Positions 18,848 through 27,448 of a stretch of DNA of 64,000 nucleotides are shown in pieces (the stretch's first letter is position 1; every line of letters begins with the position of its first letter). Origin of the DNA: CAZMGB01 sp964565775 (GTDB taxonomy: Bacteria; Chloroflexota; Dehalococcoidia; DSTF01; JALHUB01); the NCBI GenBank assembly GCA_964565775.1, contig CAZMGB010000002.1, forward strand, positions 62,001 to 126,000. The letters are read 5' to 3'. Under the pieces are notes generated by a model. That model ran no database searches. It saw only the letters and a list, made by a program, of their open reading frames with translations, and had not been told where the DNA came from. Position numbers and translations under genes: made by a program.

Positions 18848-19297
18848 CTAGAGGTTGCCCAGGAGCTCGGTGACGACGGCGTTGATATCGCGGCCGTCGG
18901 CCCTGCCGCGAAGCTGCTCGATGAGGACGGGCATCACCTTGCCCTTGTCGCCGGGCCCCGAGGCGCCGACCTCGCTGATGACGCGGCGCGCCGCCTCCAC
19001 TATCTCCTCGCGCGCCATCTGCTGCGGGAGGTACTGCATGAGGACGGCCAGCTCGGCCTCCTCGCGGTCTACGAGGTCCTGGCGGCCGCCCTTGCGAAAC
19101 TCCTCGATGCTCTCGCGGCGCTGCTTGGCCTCCTTGCTAATGACGCCGAGGACGCCGCCGTCGTCGAGGGGCTTGCCGGCCTCGATCTCGGCGTTGTGCA
19201 CTGCCGACAGGACGAGCCGGAGAGCCGTCTTGCGCCGCTCGTCCCCGCTCTTGAGGGCATCCTTGAGATCGCTGGCGACATTGTCCTTGAGTGACAT
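18848..19297 (-). CDS. yqeY: YqeY-family protein (GatB-like C-terminal domain)
   Basis: 149 residues. Helical protein homologous to the tail domain of GatB amidotransferase: MSLKDNVASDLKDALKSGD start, AKQRRESIEEFRKGGR, and YLPQQMAREEI. It probably binds tRNA or a tRNA-charging complex, though the physiological role is not settled. It follows rpsU by 49 bases, the common rpsU-yqeY pairing. Confidence 0.93.
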   Translation of the reverse strand: MSLKDNVASDLKDALKSGDERRKTALRLVLSAVHNAEIEAGKPLDDGGVLGVISKEAKQRRESIEEFRKGGRQDLVDREEAELAVLMQYLPQQMAREEIVEAARRVISEVGASGPGDKGKVMPVLIEQLRGRADGRDINAVVTELLGNL

Positions 19298-19346
19298 ACG
19301 TTCCCAGACAAGAAGCCGGCTCCCTGAGGAGCCGGACTCGAAACTA

Positions 19347-19544
19347 CTACTCCCTGGAGCTCCTGGCGGCCCTGCCGCTCTTGCGTCGCTTGGCCGCCTC
19401 TTTCTTCTTGCGCCTCACGCTCGGTTTCTCAAAGCGCTCTCGGCGGCGTGCCTCAGACAGGATGCCGTCGTGCTGAACCTTCTTGCTGAAGCGCCTGAGG
19501 GCCGCCTCGAAGCTGTCGTTTTCGCCGATTACGACTTCGGTCAA
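19347..19544 (-). CDS. rpsU: Ribosomal protein bS21
   Basis: 65 residues from a TTG start at 19544, chosen because GGAGGAGG lies upstream and the protein then begins TEVVIGENDSFEAALRRF as in the family. The long basic C-terminus (RRKKKEAAKRRKSGRAAR) is typical. bS21 sits on the 30S platform and helps initiation. An ATG 45 bases further up would add a non-conserved extension. Confidence 0.95.
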   Translation of the reverse strand: MTEVVIGENDSFEAALRRFSKKVQHDGILSEARRRERFEKPSVRRKKKEAAKRRKSGRAARSSRE

Positions 19545-19594
19545 GAAATCCCGCCTCCTCCCATGATGGAGTGCGAGGTTCCGTCGCATCGATC

Positions 19595-19623
19595 AGTATA
19601 GTTATGTAGGGTCTGACTGTCAA
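19595..19623 (-). promoter_or_regulatory. rpsU-yqeY promoter
   Basis: Reading leftwards, TTGACA (19618-19623), 17 bp, TATACT (19595-19600). The -35 overlaps the stop codon of the amidohydrolase gene. Confidence 0.85.
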
Positions 19624-21185
19624 CGCGTCGTCCCTTGAGACGACCAGGCAGGCGTCCTCCAGGCGATCTCTCCACCAACGACCGCCAATTCGACCCGCAG
19701 GCTCGTGATCTCTCCCGCCGGCACGGCCGTCGGATCGCCCGAGAGCAGCACCAGGTCGGCGGCCTTGCCCGGGCTCAGACTTCCCCGAGAAGCCTCCTCA
19801 AAGGCGGCAAAGGCGGCGGTTCCGGTGTACATCTGTAGCGCCTCCCCGGCTTGCAGTCCCTGCTCCTGCACCACCGGCGAGCCGCGTCGGGAGCGGCGCG
19901 CGACGGCGCCGTAGATGCCCGCCAGCGCACTCGGCAGCGCGACAGGGCAGTCGGAGCCGGCGGCAAGGGCGACGCCCGCCCGCCGCAGCGTTGCCAGAGG
20001 GTAGAGGTGGGGCAGGTCCGCGGCGGCCACGCGCGCGAGGTATGCGTCGCCGTGGTGGTAGATGAAGGCGGGTTGCGTGACGACCACGACCCCCAGCTCG
20101 GCGAGACGCGCCGCCAGTTGGGGCCGACAGAGGCCGCAATGCTCGATGCGATGACGGTGGTCGGGGCGCGGCTGGCGGCCCAGGGCCTCGCCGATGGCCT
20201 CGGCCGCTGCCGTCACAGCCCGCTCTTCGACGGCGTGGATCGACACCTGTCGCCCGCGGGCGTGGACCTCCCAGACCATTTCGGCCAGCTCCCTCTCGTC
20301 GGGCCGGATATCCTCCCCAAGCTCGCTCACCGCTATCTTGACGGCGCCCCGTCGCAGCCCCAGATCCCGCTCCCCCTCCGGCAACTGGCCCAGGCAACGA
20401 TAGCCCTCCATCACCACGGCGGGGAGGCGGAGGTGGCCCTCCCGACGCAGCCGCTCGAACAGCCTCCATTCCTCGATGCCGTTGCTGGCGGTGGCGTCTT
20501 GAATGCAGGTGACCCCCTCCGAGAGAAAGCGCTCGCTGGCCCGGCCCACTCCGTCAGCCAGCTCGCCGTACGACAGCGGCGGAACGGCGGCGTCCACCAG
20601 GTCGTCCATCTCCAGCAAGAGGCCGGTGGGCTCGCCGGTGGTGGGGTCGCGCTCCATGTGACCACCGGGCGGCTCCTCGGTGGCGATGCCGATGCCCGCC
20701 CTATCGAGGGCCATGCTGTTGAGGACGCAGGCGTGGCCGGTGCGATGGATCAGCCTCACAGGGTGATGGGGAGCGGCGGCATCCAGGTCCCAGCGCGTGG
20801 GGTGGCGCCCCTCCGCCAGCGCCCATTCGTCGTAGCCGACGGCGCGGATCCAGTTGCCGGGAGGCGTCGCTTCCGCGCGGGCGCGCAGGGCGGCCTGCAT
20901 GTCGCTTATGGAAGCGACGGCCGAGGGGCTACAGTCGAGCGAGAGGAGGGCAGCCGCGTAGGCGAGCAGATGGCAATGGGCATCGATGAAGCCGGGGAGC
21001 AGCGTGAGCCCGCGGCAATCGACGAGCCGCGTCTCGGGAGCCCTGTGGCGGGCCACCTGCGCCGCCGCGCCCACCGAAAGGATGCGGCCGCCGGCGACGG
21101 CTACCGCCTGGGCCCGTTCCGGGAGGGCCGGGTCCATCGGGACGACGTCGGCGTTGTGGAGGATGAGGTCGGCCGGCGGCGACAA
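19620..21185 (-). CDS. Amidohydrolase family 3 protein (YtcJ-like)
   Basis: 521 residues, probable TTG start with AGAGG upstream. Metal motif HCH in GFIDAHCHL (about 67-75), later HAVEE, HRIEHCGL and SDCPVALPSA segments, all standard for the metal-dependent amidohydrolase superfamily. Such enzymes hydrolyse exocyclic amide or imine bonds. The substrate cannot be assigned, and the neighbours are unrelated. Confidence 0.88.
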   Translation of the reverse strand: MSPPADLILHNADVVPMDPALPERAQAVAVAGGRILSVGAAAQVARHRAPETRLVDCRGLTLLPGFIDAHCHLLAYAAALLSLDCSPSAVASISDMQAALRARAEATPPGNWIRAVGYDEWALAEGRHPTRWDLDAAAPHHPVRLIHRTGHACVLNSMALDRAGIGIATEEPPGGHMERDPTTGEPTGLLLEMDDLVDAAVPPLSYGELADGVGRASERFLSEGVTCIQDATASNGIEEWRLFERLRREGHLRLPAVVMEGYRCLGQLPEGERDLGLRRGAVKIAVSELGEDIRPDERELAEMVWEVHARGRQVSIHAVEERAVTAAAEAIGEALGRQPRPDHRHRIEHCGLCRPQLAARLAELGVVVVTQPAFIYHHGDAYLARVAAADLPHLYPLATLRRAGVALAAGSDCPVALPSALAGIYGAVARRSRRGSPVVQEQGLQAGEALQMYTGTAAFAAFEEASRGSLSPGKAADLVLLSGDPTAVPAGEITSLRVELAVVGGEIAWRTPAWSSQGTTR

Positions 21186-21267
21186 GCAGCAAGCCTCTCT
21201 TTCGAATGGAAAGGGCCGCCAGGAATCCTCCCGACAGCCCCAACATGTCGATGATTGCGCTCAGCAG

Positions 21268-21411
21268 CTAGTCAGCCGAGGGAAGAACCTTGGGCTGCAT
21301 TAGCTTCATGGGAGCGCCGCAACAGACGACTTCACCCTCACCGGGCTTGATGCAGAGCACCTCCGTGCCGCACTGCTCGCACTGAAACCGCTTTCCTAGC
21401 TGATTCGGCAT
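21268..21411 (-). CDS. Desulforedoxin-like peptide, copy 2
   Basis: 47 residues. FQCEQCGTE plus VVCCGAPM gives the Cys pattern CxxC...CC of desulforedoxin, which binds one iron through four Cys. Extra Cys in VLCIKPGEG and a 10-residue C-terminal extension separate it from copy 1. It follows copy 1 by 44 bases on the same strand. Probable electron carrier; a zinc form is possible. Too short for most gene finders. Confidence 0.75.
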   Translation of the reverse strand: MPNQLGKRFQCEQCGTEVLCIKPGEGEVVCCGAPMKLMQPKVLPSAD

Positions 21412-21455
21412 GAGGCGATTCCCCCTTCGAGTGGCTATCCTCGCAGGCTACGGGC

Positions 21456-21575
21456 CTAGCTCTTGATCTGCATCGGCTGGCCGCAGCAGACCAGTTCACC
21501 GGGGCCTGCCTTGGTCACTATCATCTCAGTGCCGCACTTGGTGCACTGGTAGCGCTTTCCTACCTGATTGGCCAC
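21456..21575 (-). CDS. Desulforedoxin-like peptide, copy 1
   Basis: 39 residues from a GTG start with GGAGG 9 bases upstream. MANQVGKRYQCTKCGTE then LVCCGQPM: Cys at 10, 13, 29 and 30, matching the spacing of desulforedoxin and of the N-terminal domain of desulfoferrodoxin. One rubredoxin-like Fe(Cys)4 site is expected. It is half of a tandem pair; a role in redox or oxygen defence is inferred only from family. Confidence 0.8.
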   Translation of the reverse strand: MANQVGKRYQCTKCGTEMIVTKAGPGELVCCGQPMQIKS

Positions 21576-21778
21576 TGCGAGCCACCTCCGACCTCACGTA
21601 AAAGGCGCTCCGCCGGGCGGAGCCAGACTCAGTCTAGCCCGTCGCCCAGAAGCAGTCAAGTGTGAGCACTCGTTCCGTACGTACCGTACGCCTCCTCCCT
21701 CCTCTGGAATGCAGGTGATGTGCACGGGATGTCTCCGGAGGAGTGCGGGCTTTAGGCGAGATCGACTGCGGCAATCTC

Positions 21779-22507
21779 CTAGGTGCCGCCCGTAGGACGC
21801 CTGGGGAGGCGCGAGAAGCGAAGCCGTAGAAGCCCCCGGATATCCTCCCAGGCCGTGCTCGCCACGCGCACCCGCGAATCGGGGTCCTCCACCCACCGCA
21901 CCGGTATGTCCTTGACACGATAGCCTCCCTTCTCGGCGAGAATGAGAAGCTCCGTGTCGAGGAACCAGTGCTCGTTCTTCACGTGGGGCAAGAGCTCGTG
22001 CGCCGCCTGGCGGCTGAGCGCCTTGAAGCCGCACTGGGCGTCGGAGAAACGGGTGAAGAACATCGCCTTGATGAGGAGGTTGTAGGCTCGCGAGATGAAT
22101 TCGCGCCGGAAGGAGCGGGTCGTCTGCGAGCCGCGAGCGAGGCGGCTACCGATGGCCACGTCGTACCCCTCGTCGACGATCGCCGCCACCAGCAGGGGTA
22201 GGGCCGAGAGATCCGTCGACAGGTCGACGTCCATGAAGCTTACGATATCGGCGTCGCTGGCGAGCCAGGCGGCACGGAGGGCCCGTCCCCGGCCCTTCTG
22301 AGGCAGGTGGACATATGACACGTCCGGATGCTGGTCGGACAGAGACTCGGCCACTCGAAGCGTGCCGTCGGTGGAGCCGTTGTCGGCGACGACGATGCGC
22401 CAGGAGTGTCCGGGGTGCTGGCCGAGGAACTGTCGCAGCGTCTCAATGGTGGCGGCGAGGACATGCTCCTCGTTGTAGACGGGAATGACGATATCGACGC
22501 TGGCCAT
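21779..22507 (-). CDS. Family 2 glycosyltransferase (dolichol/polyprenyl-phosphate type)
   Basis: 242 residues. Starts MASVDIVIPVYNEE; ADNGSTDGT and the DxD motif MDVDLSTD (near residue 98) are clear, followed by GSRLARGS and FSDAQCGFKAL, typical of the DPM1/polyprenyl-phosphate glycosyltransferases. It probably loads mannose or glucose on a lipid carrier at the membrane. ATG 22507 has GAGGA 6 bases upstream; an earlier ATG at 22558 adds a non-conserved lead. Confidence 0.88.
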   Translation of the reverse strand: MASVDIVIPVYNEEHVLAATIETLRQFLGQHPGHSWRIVVADNGSTDGTLRVAESLSDQHPDVSYVHLPQKGRGRALRAAWLASDADIVSFMDVDLSTDLSALPLLVAAIVDEGYDVAIGSRLARGSQTTRSFRREFISRAYNLLIKAMFFTRFSDAQCGFKALSRQAAHELLPHVKNEHWFLDTELLILAEKGGYRVKDIPVRWVEDPDSRVRVASTAWEDIRGLLRLRFSRLPRRPTGGT

Positions 22508-22580
22508 GCGCTGTCCTCGAGAGAAAGAGACGGTGCGGATGGGCAGAGCCGAAGCCATTCGGCTGGGCTCACGGCGAAGG

Positions 22581-23675
22581 CTAGTCGCCCAAAGTATCCT
22601 CCAGGACGCGCGCTATCTTCAAGGGGTCGCTGGAGACGACATTGGCGGCGTACAGCTCCATTGCGCCGATGTCGCAGGTGCGGCTGGCGGGGTTGCCGCG
22701 GTCCACGATGCGCACCAGGACGGGGAAACCCTCCCAGTTCTCCTCCGTACGCGCCAAAGGAGGTGCGTAGATGACCAGATTGAAGGATGAGATACCCAGC
22801 TTGTCACGGTAACAGACCAGCACTTCATAGAGGCGACGCTTCAGGGAGCCGTTGAGCTCCGGCGCCATGAGGAGGACTTCGTTCTCCTTGACCGGCGTGA
22901 GGTTGGCGATGATCTTGACGCCGTCCTTGGCGAAGGCGCAACCGAGGGAGGCGTGGACACGGAAGAGGTCTTCGAAGTAGTCGGTTCGATACTGGGCCTG
23001 GTAGAGCAGGGCCGTCCGGCGTAAGTACTCGACTGCCGCATAGTGCATCCCGCGGCCGAGCATCACCTGTGCATGTCCGTGGACGAGAGAGGCGCCGGCC
23101 CGCCAGAGGCTGTTCCAAATGAACAGGTAGTACAGGGCCTCGGGGTCCGCCTTGTGGGCCTCGTGGGCCCAGCGGGTGCCCGTATCGATGTAGTCGTCAA
23201 GCATCTCCTGGTCGAAGCGGAGAGGATGCCGCTCCTTGAAGACGATGAGGGAGTGCAGGCCGTCGAACTTGGCGATGTTGCTGGCGGTGGTGCAGTAGCG
23301 CCCCTCGATCCTCCCGAAGGTGTCCTCAGGCGTGTCCTCGTAGGGGTTGTCGAGCGGGTCGTGGTTGTCCCGGTTCAGCTCCGACTCCAGGTCGAGCCCG
23401 TTCGCGTTCCAGAGGGGTCGATGGGAGCGCAGCCAGTTGAACATCACCCCTTCCAGGGTGACAAGGTTGGTGACCTTGACGATCTTCTGTACCAGCGTCG
23501 ACTCCACCCGGCCGAATTGCTCCTCGATCCACGGCAGCATCGCCTCAGGCGGGTTGAGGCGGCCGTAGGTGACCAGGACGTGAAAGATGCGATCGAAGAG
23601 GAACCGCTCGGACTGCGAGAGCCCTGCGACCAGTTGGTCCAGGTCGACTATCTCCAGATCAGACGCTATAGCCAT
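22581..23675 (-). CDS. GalT-like HIT-superfamily nucleotidyltransferase
   Basis: 364 residues. GASLVHGHAQVMLG (H199, H201, Q203) resembles the HxHxQ active site of galactose-1-phosphate uridylyltransferase, and RYCTTASNIAKFDG and HSLIVFKERHPLRF look like GalT strands. The rest has diverged. It may transfer a nucleotide to a sugar phosphate or be a related phosphorylase. It neighbours a glycosyltransferase, which fits a nucleotide-sugar role. Confidence 0.65.
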   Translation of the reverse strand: MAIASDLEIVDLDQLVAGLSQSERFLFDRIFHVLVTYGRLNPPEAMLPWIEEQFGRVESTLVQKIVKVTNLVTLEGVMFNWLRSHRPLWNANGLDLESELNRDNHDPLDNPYEDTPEDTFGRIEGRYCTTASNIAKFDGLHSLIVFKERHPLRFDQEMLDDYIDTGTRWAHEAHKADPEALYYLFIWNSLWRAGASLVHGHAQVMLGRGMHYAAVEYLRRTALLYQAQYRTDYFEDLFRVHASLGCAFAKDGVKIIANLTPVKENEVLLMAPELNGSLKRRLYEVLVCYRDKLGISSFNLVIYAPPLARTEENWEGFPVLVRIVDRGNPASRTCDIGAMELYAANVVSSDPLKIARVLEDTLGD

Positions 23676-23724
23676 GATTCAGGGGTACCCTCTACCGACA
23701 CGCTGATATTCTGGGCGAATTACC

Positions 23725-25359
23725 CTAATGTCTGAAGTGGCGCATTCCCGTAAAGACCATGGCCAGTTCCCTTACGTCGGCGGCGGCGATCACTTCTTCG
23801 TCGCGGATGGAGCCGCCGGGCTGAATCACAGCCGTGACACCGCCCTCGGCGGCAAGCTCCACGCCGTCCGGGAAAGGGAAGAAGGCATCGGAGGCCATGA
23901 CACTTCCCTGGGAGCGCTCGCCGGCGGCCCGCAGGGCCAGGTGCACGCTGGTCACCCGATTGGGCTGGCCGGCGCCCATCCCCACCAACGCCCCATCCCT
24001 ACAGAGAACAACGGCGTTGGACTTCACGTGTTTCACCGCCTTCCAGGCGAACCGGAGATCTGCCATCTCCTCCTCCGTCGGCGCTCGCCTGGTCACCACA
24101 CGAAGCTCCGACAGATTGTCGGGATATAGGTCAGAAGTCTGAAGGAGTAAACCCCCTAAGATCTGTCTCGATTCGAGGCTCTCCTCCTCGCGGACGGCGG
24201 GCGTCGCCGCCAGGATACGCAGGTTGCGACTCTTCTTCAGCAGGTCCAGCGCCTCCTGCGTGAACTCCGGCGCCATGATGATCTCCAGGAAGAGGCGCTG
24301 GCCGCTCGTCGGATGGCGGCTCTCCCGGATCTCCTGCGCCAGCGCGCCATCGACGGGGCGGTTGACGGCGACGATGCCGCCGAAGGCCGAGAGCGGGTCG
24401 CCGGCCAGGGCGCGCCGCCAGGCTTCGAGCACGTCCTCGTGGGCGGCCAGGCCGCAGGGGTTGGCGTGCTTGACGATGGCCACCGCCGGCTCCTCGAAGT
24501 CGCAGGCGGCCTTCCAGGCGGCGTCGGCGTCCATGACGTTGACGTAAGACAGATCGATGCCATGCAGTTGAACGGCGGAGACGATACCGGGCGGGGAGGG
24601 CCAGCGGAGACTTTGTTCCTGATAAAGAGCCGCCTTCTGGTGCGGATTTTCTCCGTAACGCAGATCAAACCGCTTTTCCAGGGCTATTGTCAACCCCTGC
24701 GGGAATCTTTCTTGACGTAAGTACTGGCTTATAGCCGTGTCGTAGGAGGCGACGTGCTGGAACGCCTTCTCAGCAAGGCGCCGCCGCTCCTCCTCGGGCA
24801 CCTCGCCCGCCCGCAGCAGCGTCAGCAGCGGCTCGTAGTCGACGGGGTCGACGACGACGAGGACGTGGGGGTAGTTCTTGGCGGCGGCGCGGATCATGGT
24901 GGGGCCGCCGATGTCGATGTTCTCAAGCGCCTCCTGCTCCGACGCCGTTATCCCCCCACTGCCGCCAGAAGCCGGGGGTCCTGCCCGACCGGTAGGCGGG
25001 GTGGCCCCACCCAGCCGGCGCACCGTCTCGACGAAGGGGTAGAGGTTGACGGCGACGAGGTCGATGGGTTGTATGCCCTGTCGCTCCAGCTCCCGCATGT
25101 GCTCGGCGCTGTCACGACGCGCCAGGATGCCGGCGTGCACGGCCGGGTGGAGCGTCTTGACGCGCCCGTCCAGGATCTCGGGGAAGCCGGTGAGGTCGGA
25201 GACGGAGCGGACGGCGACGCCGGCGGCGTCGAGGGCCTTATGGGTGCCGCCGGTGCTGTAAAGCTCGGCCCCTGAGTCCGTCAGGCCCCGCGCGAACTCG
25301 ACGAGGCCTGTCTTGTCGTAAACGCTGAGAATTGCGCGCATGACGGTGCGTTCAATCAT
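23725..25359 (-). CDS. purH: Bifunctional AICAR transformylase / IMP cyclohydrolase
   Basis: 544 residues, slightly long. Catalyses the last two steps of IMP synthesis. MGS-like IMP cyclohydrolase domain (about 1-210; SVYDKTGLVEFARGL, STGGTHKAL, GRVKTLHPAVHAGIL) and transformylase domain with KHANPCGLA and SDAFFPFPDGVE. A Gly/Pro-rich stretch of about 22 residues (near 115-137, GGATPPTGRAGPPASGG) interrupts the usual path between ETV and ENIDIGGPT and appears to be an in-frame palindrome insertion. Separated from purM by a restriction-modification pair. Confidence 0.96.
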   Translation of the reverse strand: MIERTVMRAILSVYDKTGLVEFARGLTDSGAELYSTGGTHKALDAAGVAVRSVSDLTGFPEILDGRVKTLHPAVHAGILARRDSAEHMRELERQGIQPIDLVAVNLYPFVETVRRLGGATPPTGRAGPPASGGSGGITASEQEALENIDIGGPTMIRAAAKNYPHVLVVVDPVDYEPLLTLLRAGEVPEEERRRLAEKAFQHVASYDTAISQYLRQERFPQGLTIALEKRFDLRYGENPHQKAALYQEQSLRWPSPPGIVSAVQLHGIDLSYVNVMDADAAWKAACDFEEPAVAIVKHANPCGLAAHEDVLEAWRRALAGDPLSAFGGIVAVNRPVDGALAQEIRESRHPTSGQRLFLEIIMAPEFTQEALDLLKKSRNLRILAATPAVREEESLESRQILGGLLLQTSDLYPDNLSELRVVTRRAPTEEEMADLRFAWKAVKHVKSNAVVLCRDGALVGMGAGQPNRVTSVHLALRAAGERSQGSVMASDAFFPFPDGVELAAEGGVTAVIQPGGSIRDEEVIAAADVRELAMVFTGMRHFRH

Positions 25360-25435
25360 GAGGTTCCTCCGGAGTGAATCTTAAGGGCACGCCGGCCCAT
25401 CCCGGAAGGCAGCGAGGAAGTGGAGGCGGCAGGGT

Positions 25436-26182
25436 CTATCCAGATACTACTGTGAGAAGCTTGCGCCAGTCTATCCGATCACCCTCGCAGAAGAGCGCTT
25501 GCGCTTGTTCCAGCAATCTCCTTCTCGGGGCCTCAAGATCGGCATTGTATAGAGGGGCCATGAAGGCACACGCATCGAGCAACTTGTGGTAGAAGGACTC
25601 ATCACCTGTGACGCGTAGCCAGAAATCCTTGCTCGAAAGATGTGTCACGTCCCCCAGTGTCCTTGTGCGCTTCCTGCCATAGGCATATCCGACGAGCTTG
25701 TGGACAACGAAGTCGTCTTGGCCTAGCTTGCCAGCCGCGCTTGCTAGCTCCTGATACGCCCGGTGCCTGCTGGACTTGTTGAATCCTTTCGGTCCGGACT
25801 TGATCACGATCAGGTCGGCATGCCCGTTGTACCTCAAATCAAGATCTATCTCCCCGCCGCCTGTGGGTTTGACGCCACCGCTCATGGCTCTTGCCACTGC
25901 TTCGAAGAAGGGCCCGAAGTACGTCTCAACGCTGGCACTGACGTAGTCCCTGAAGGCACGATTGACCAGTTCCCCGCATGTCTTGATTCCGCTGGCACGA
26001 TAGAGATACGGGTTCTTAGTCTTGATGAAGTCTCGGAGACTGAGCCCGTTCAGCTTGTCAACGAGACGCTTGATGAAGAACGTCTCGAAGTTGTCGACGA
26101 TCTGTTGCGCCTTCTTGTGGTCGACGCTAAGGGCGTGGCAGACCCGCAGCGTCAATTCGTCGCGGTCTAGCTCTTGCGCCAC
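25436..26182 (-). CDS. Type II restriction endonuclease (PmeII-like)
   Basis: 248 residues from a GTG start that overlaps the methyltransferase stop by 16 bases. Conserved features: IKTCGELVNRAFRDYVSASVE in the helical N-terminus and a nuclease core EIDLDLRYNGHADLIVIKSG (about 111-130), a PD-(D/E)xK variant with K128. This resembles the PmeII endonuclease group. Base composition is visibly lower in GC than the flanking pur genes. The recognition site cannot be read. Confidence 0.75.
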   Translation of the reverse strand: MAQELDRDELTLRVCHALSVDHKKAQQIVDNFETFFIKRLVDKLNGLSLRDFIKTKNPYLYRASGIKTCGELVNRAFRDYVSASVETYFGPFFEAVARAMSGGVKPTGGGEIDLDLRYNGHADLIVIKSGPKGFNKSSRHRAYQELASAAGKLGQDDFVVHKLVGYAYGRKRTRTLGDVTHLSSKDFWLRVTGDESFYHKLLDACAFMAPLYNADLEAPRRRLLEQAQALFCEGDRIDWRKLLTVVSG

Positions 26183-27378
26183 ACGATCACATCCTCGAAG
26201 AAGTCCGCCCCACGGCGGCCTGTTCTCCGGTTAACGTGGCGCTCCAGACGAAACTCCGTGGTGACACCCAATTGCGCGCCAATCTCGTCGTAGAGGTCCT
26301 TGCGATCGTGCACGACAACGACTACTACACCGCCTCGCCGGACGGACCTGATAACATTCGCAAACGCTTGCCCCATATCTTCAACGTATCTCCGCACCGC
26401 GGTCCTGGAATTCCCCTTTGAGGCGGCTCCGATCTCAAAGCGCTCATTGGAGTCCAGCTCTAGTAATTCGTACGCGTAGCGGTGCTGCCCATGATAGTCG
26501 ATAAGGCCTACATAAGGTGGGGATGTTATTACCGCGTCCACTCTGGGGAACGCAACGTCCCGGGCATCCCCACAAAACACATCAAGTCCCGCGCTTGTGC
26601 GCACGTGCGAGAATTCCTTGATTCGCTTCAGGGTATCCAGACTATACCTGATTAGGAACTTCATCGCATCGTCAGTTGGCTTGCAGGTGCGGCGGTGCTT
26701 GTGGCAGTAGTAGGGCTCGGTCTGCGGCTTCTTTGGGAAATCTAGGTCAAAGTGGGTGGTGAGTCGCGCGGAGCGCGCCGCACGCGACAGAATGATTCTG
26801 AGTAGCTCTGGGTACTCATGCTTGCCGATCAAGTCTCGGTAGGCCAGTAGCTGAGCCAGTGCAGGCGGGGCAAACCAGGTTCGCAGATACTCGTTCTTCT
26901 CTTTTCGCGCCGGGTTGGCGTCGGGGAAAAGGCGGGGACTGAGCTCCAGCTGCACCTCTCTCAATACGCTCTTGATCTCGTCCTCGAGCAGGGCAACGTC
27001 ATACTCGGCGGTCTTGGCTTCAGATAGGAGACAATTGAATGCCGAGATGTCGCAGCCAACAGCGTCGATGCCTAGCGCATTGGCCTCCACGAGTGTGGTT
27101 CCGGAGCCACAAAACGGGTCCAGAACGGAGCGCGGGCGGTACTTCCTTAGAAAGATCTCGACGATTTGGGGCACGAACTTTCCGAGATATGGGTGAAGTC
27201 GGTGGACGTGCTTTGTGCGCTGGCGTTCGGGCAAGTCCCGTTCCCGCCAGTCAAGGTTTAGCGCGTCCAGAGGGGTCGAAGGGCTGACTGAAGAGAAGTC
27301 AGTGAAGGGCTCAGTACCATATTCGGGGTTCCCCGTTATGCCAAGTCTCCGCCCGGAGTTCATCACTGTGGAGGTCAT
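26167..27378 (-). CDS. Type II DNA methyltransferase (TSPPY class)
   Basis: 403 residues from ATG 27378, chosen since AGGAG lies 10 bases upstream and the apparent promoter rules out the first ATG at 27420. Motif I DPFCGSGTT (87-95) precedes motif IV TSPPY (285-289), an alpha-like order, with a long target-recognition region between. SPPY supports N4-cytosine or N6-adenine methylation. A CHKHRRTC element may bind zinc. It protects against the neighbouring endonuclease. Confidence 0.88.
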   Translation of the reverse strand: MTSTVMNSGRRLGITGNPEYGTEPFTDFSSVSPSTPLDALNLDWRERDLPERQRTKHVHRLHPYLGKFVPQIVEIFLRKYRPRSVLDPFCGSGTTLVEANALGIDAVGCDISAFNCLLSEAKTAEYDVALLEDEIKSVLREVQLELSPRLFPDANPARKEKNEYLRTWFAPPALAQLLAYRDLIGKHEYPELLRIILSRAARSARLTTHFDLDFPKKPQTEPYYCHKHRRTCKPTDDAMKFLIRYSLDTLKRIKEFSHVRTSAGLDVFCGDARDVAFPRVDAVITSPPYVGLIDYHGQHRYAYELLELDSNERFEIGAASKGNSRTAVRRYVEDMGQAFANVIRSVRRGGVVVVVVHDRKDLYDEIGAQLGVTTEFRLERHVNRRTGRRGADFFEDVIVWRKS

Positions 27379-27420
27379 GGCAACGACTCTCCTAGCTGAA
27401 CGTATGTTCTCACACGGCAA

Positions 27421-27448
27421 AGTTTACACGGAAACGGATATTTGTCAA
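27421..27448 (-). promoter_or_regulatory. Promoter of the restriction-modification pair
   Basis: Reading leftwards, TTGACA (27443-27448), 16 bp, TAAACT (27421-27426). The -35 overlaps the end of purM, so the pair has its own promoter inside the pur cluster. Confidence 0.65.
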
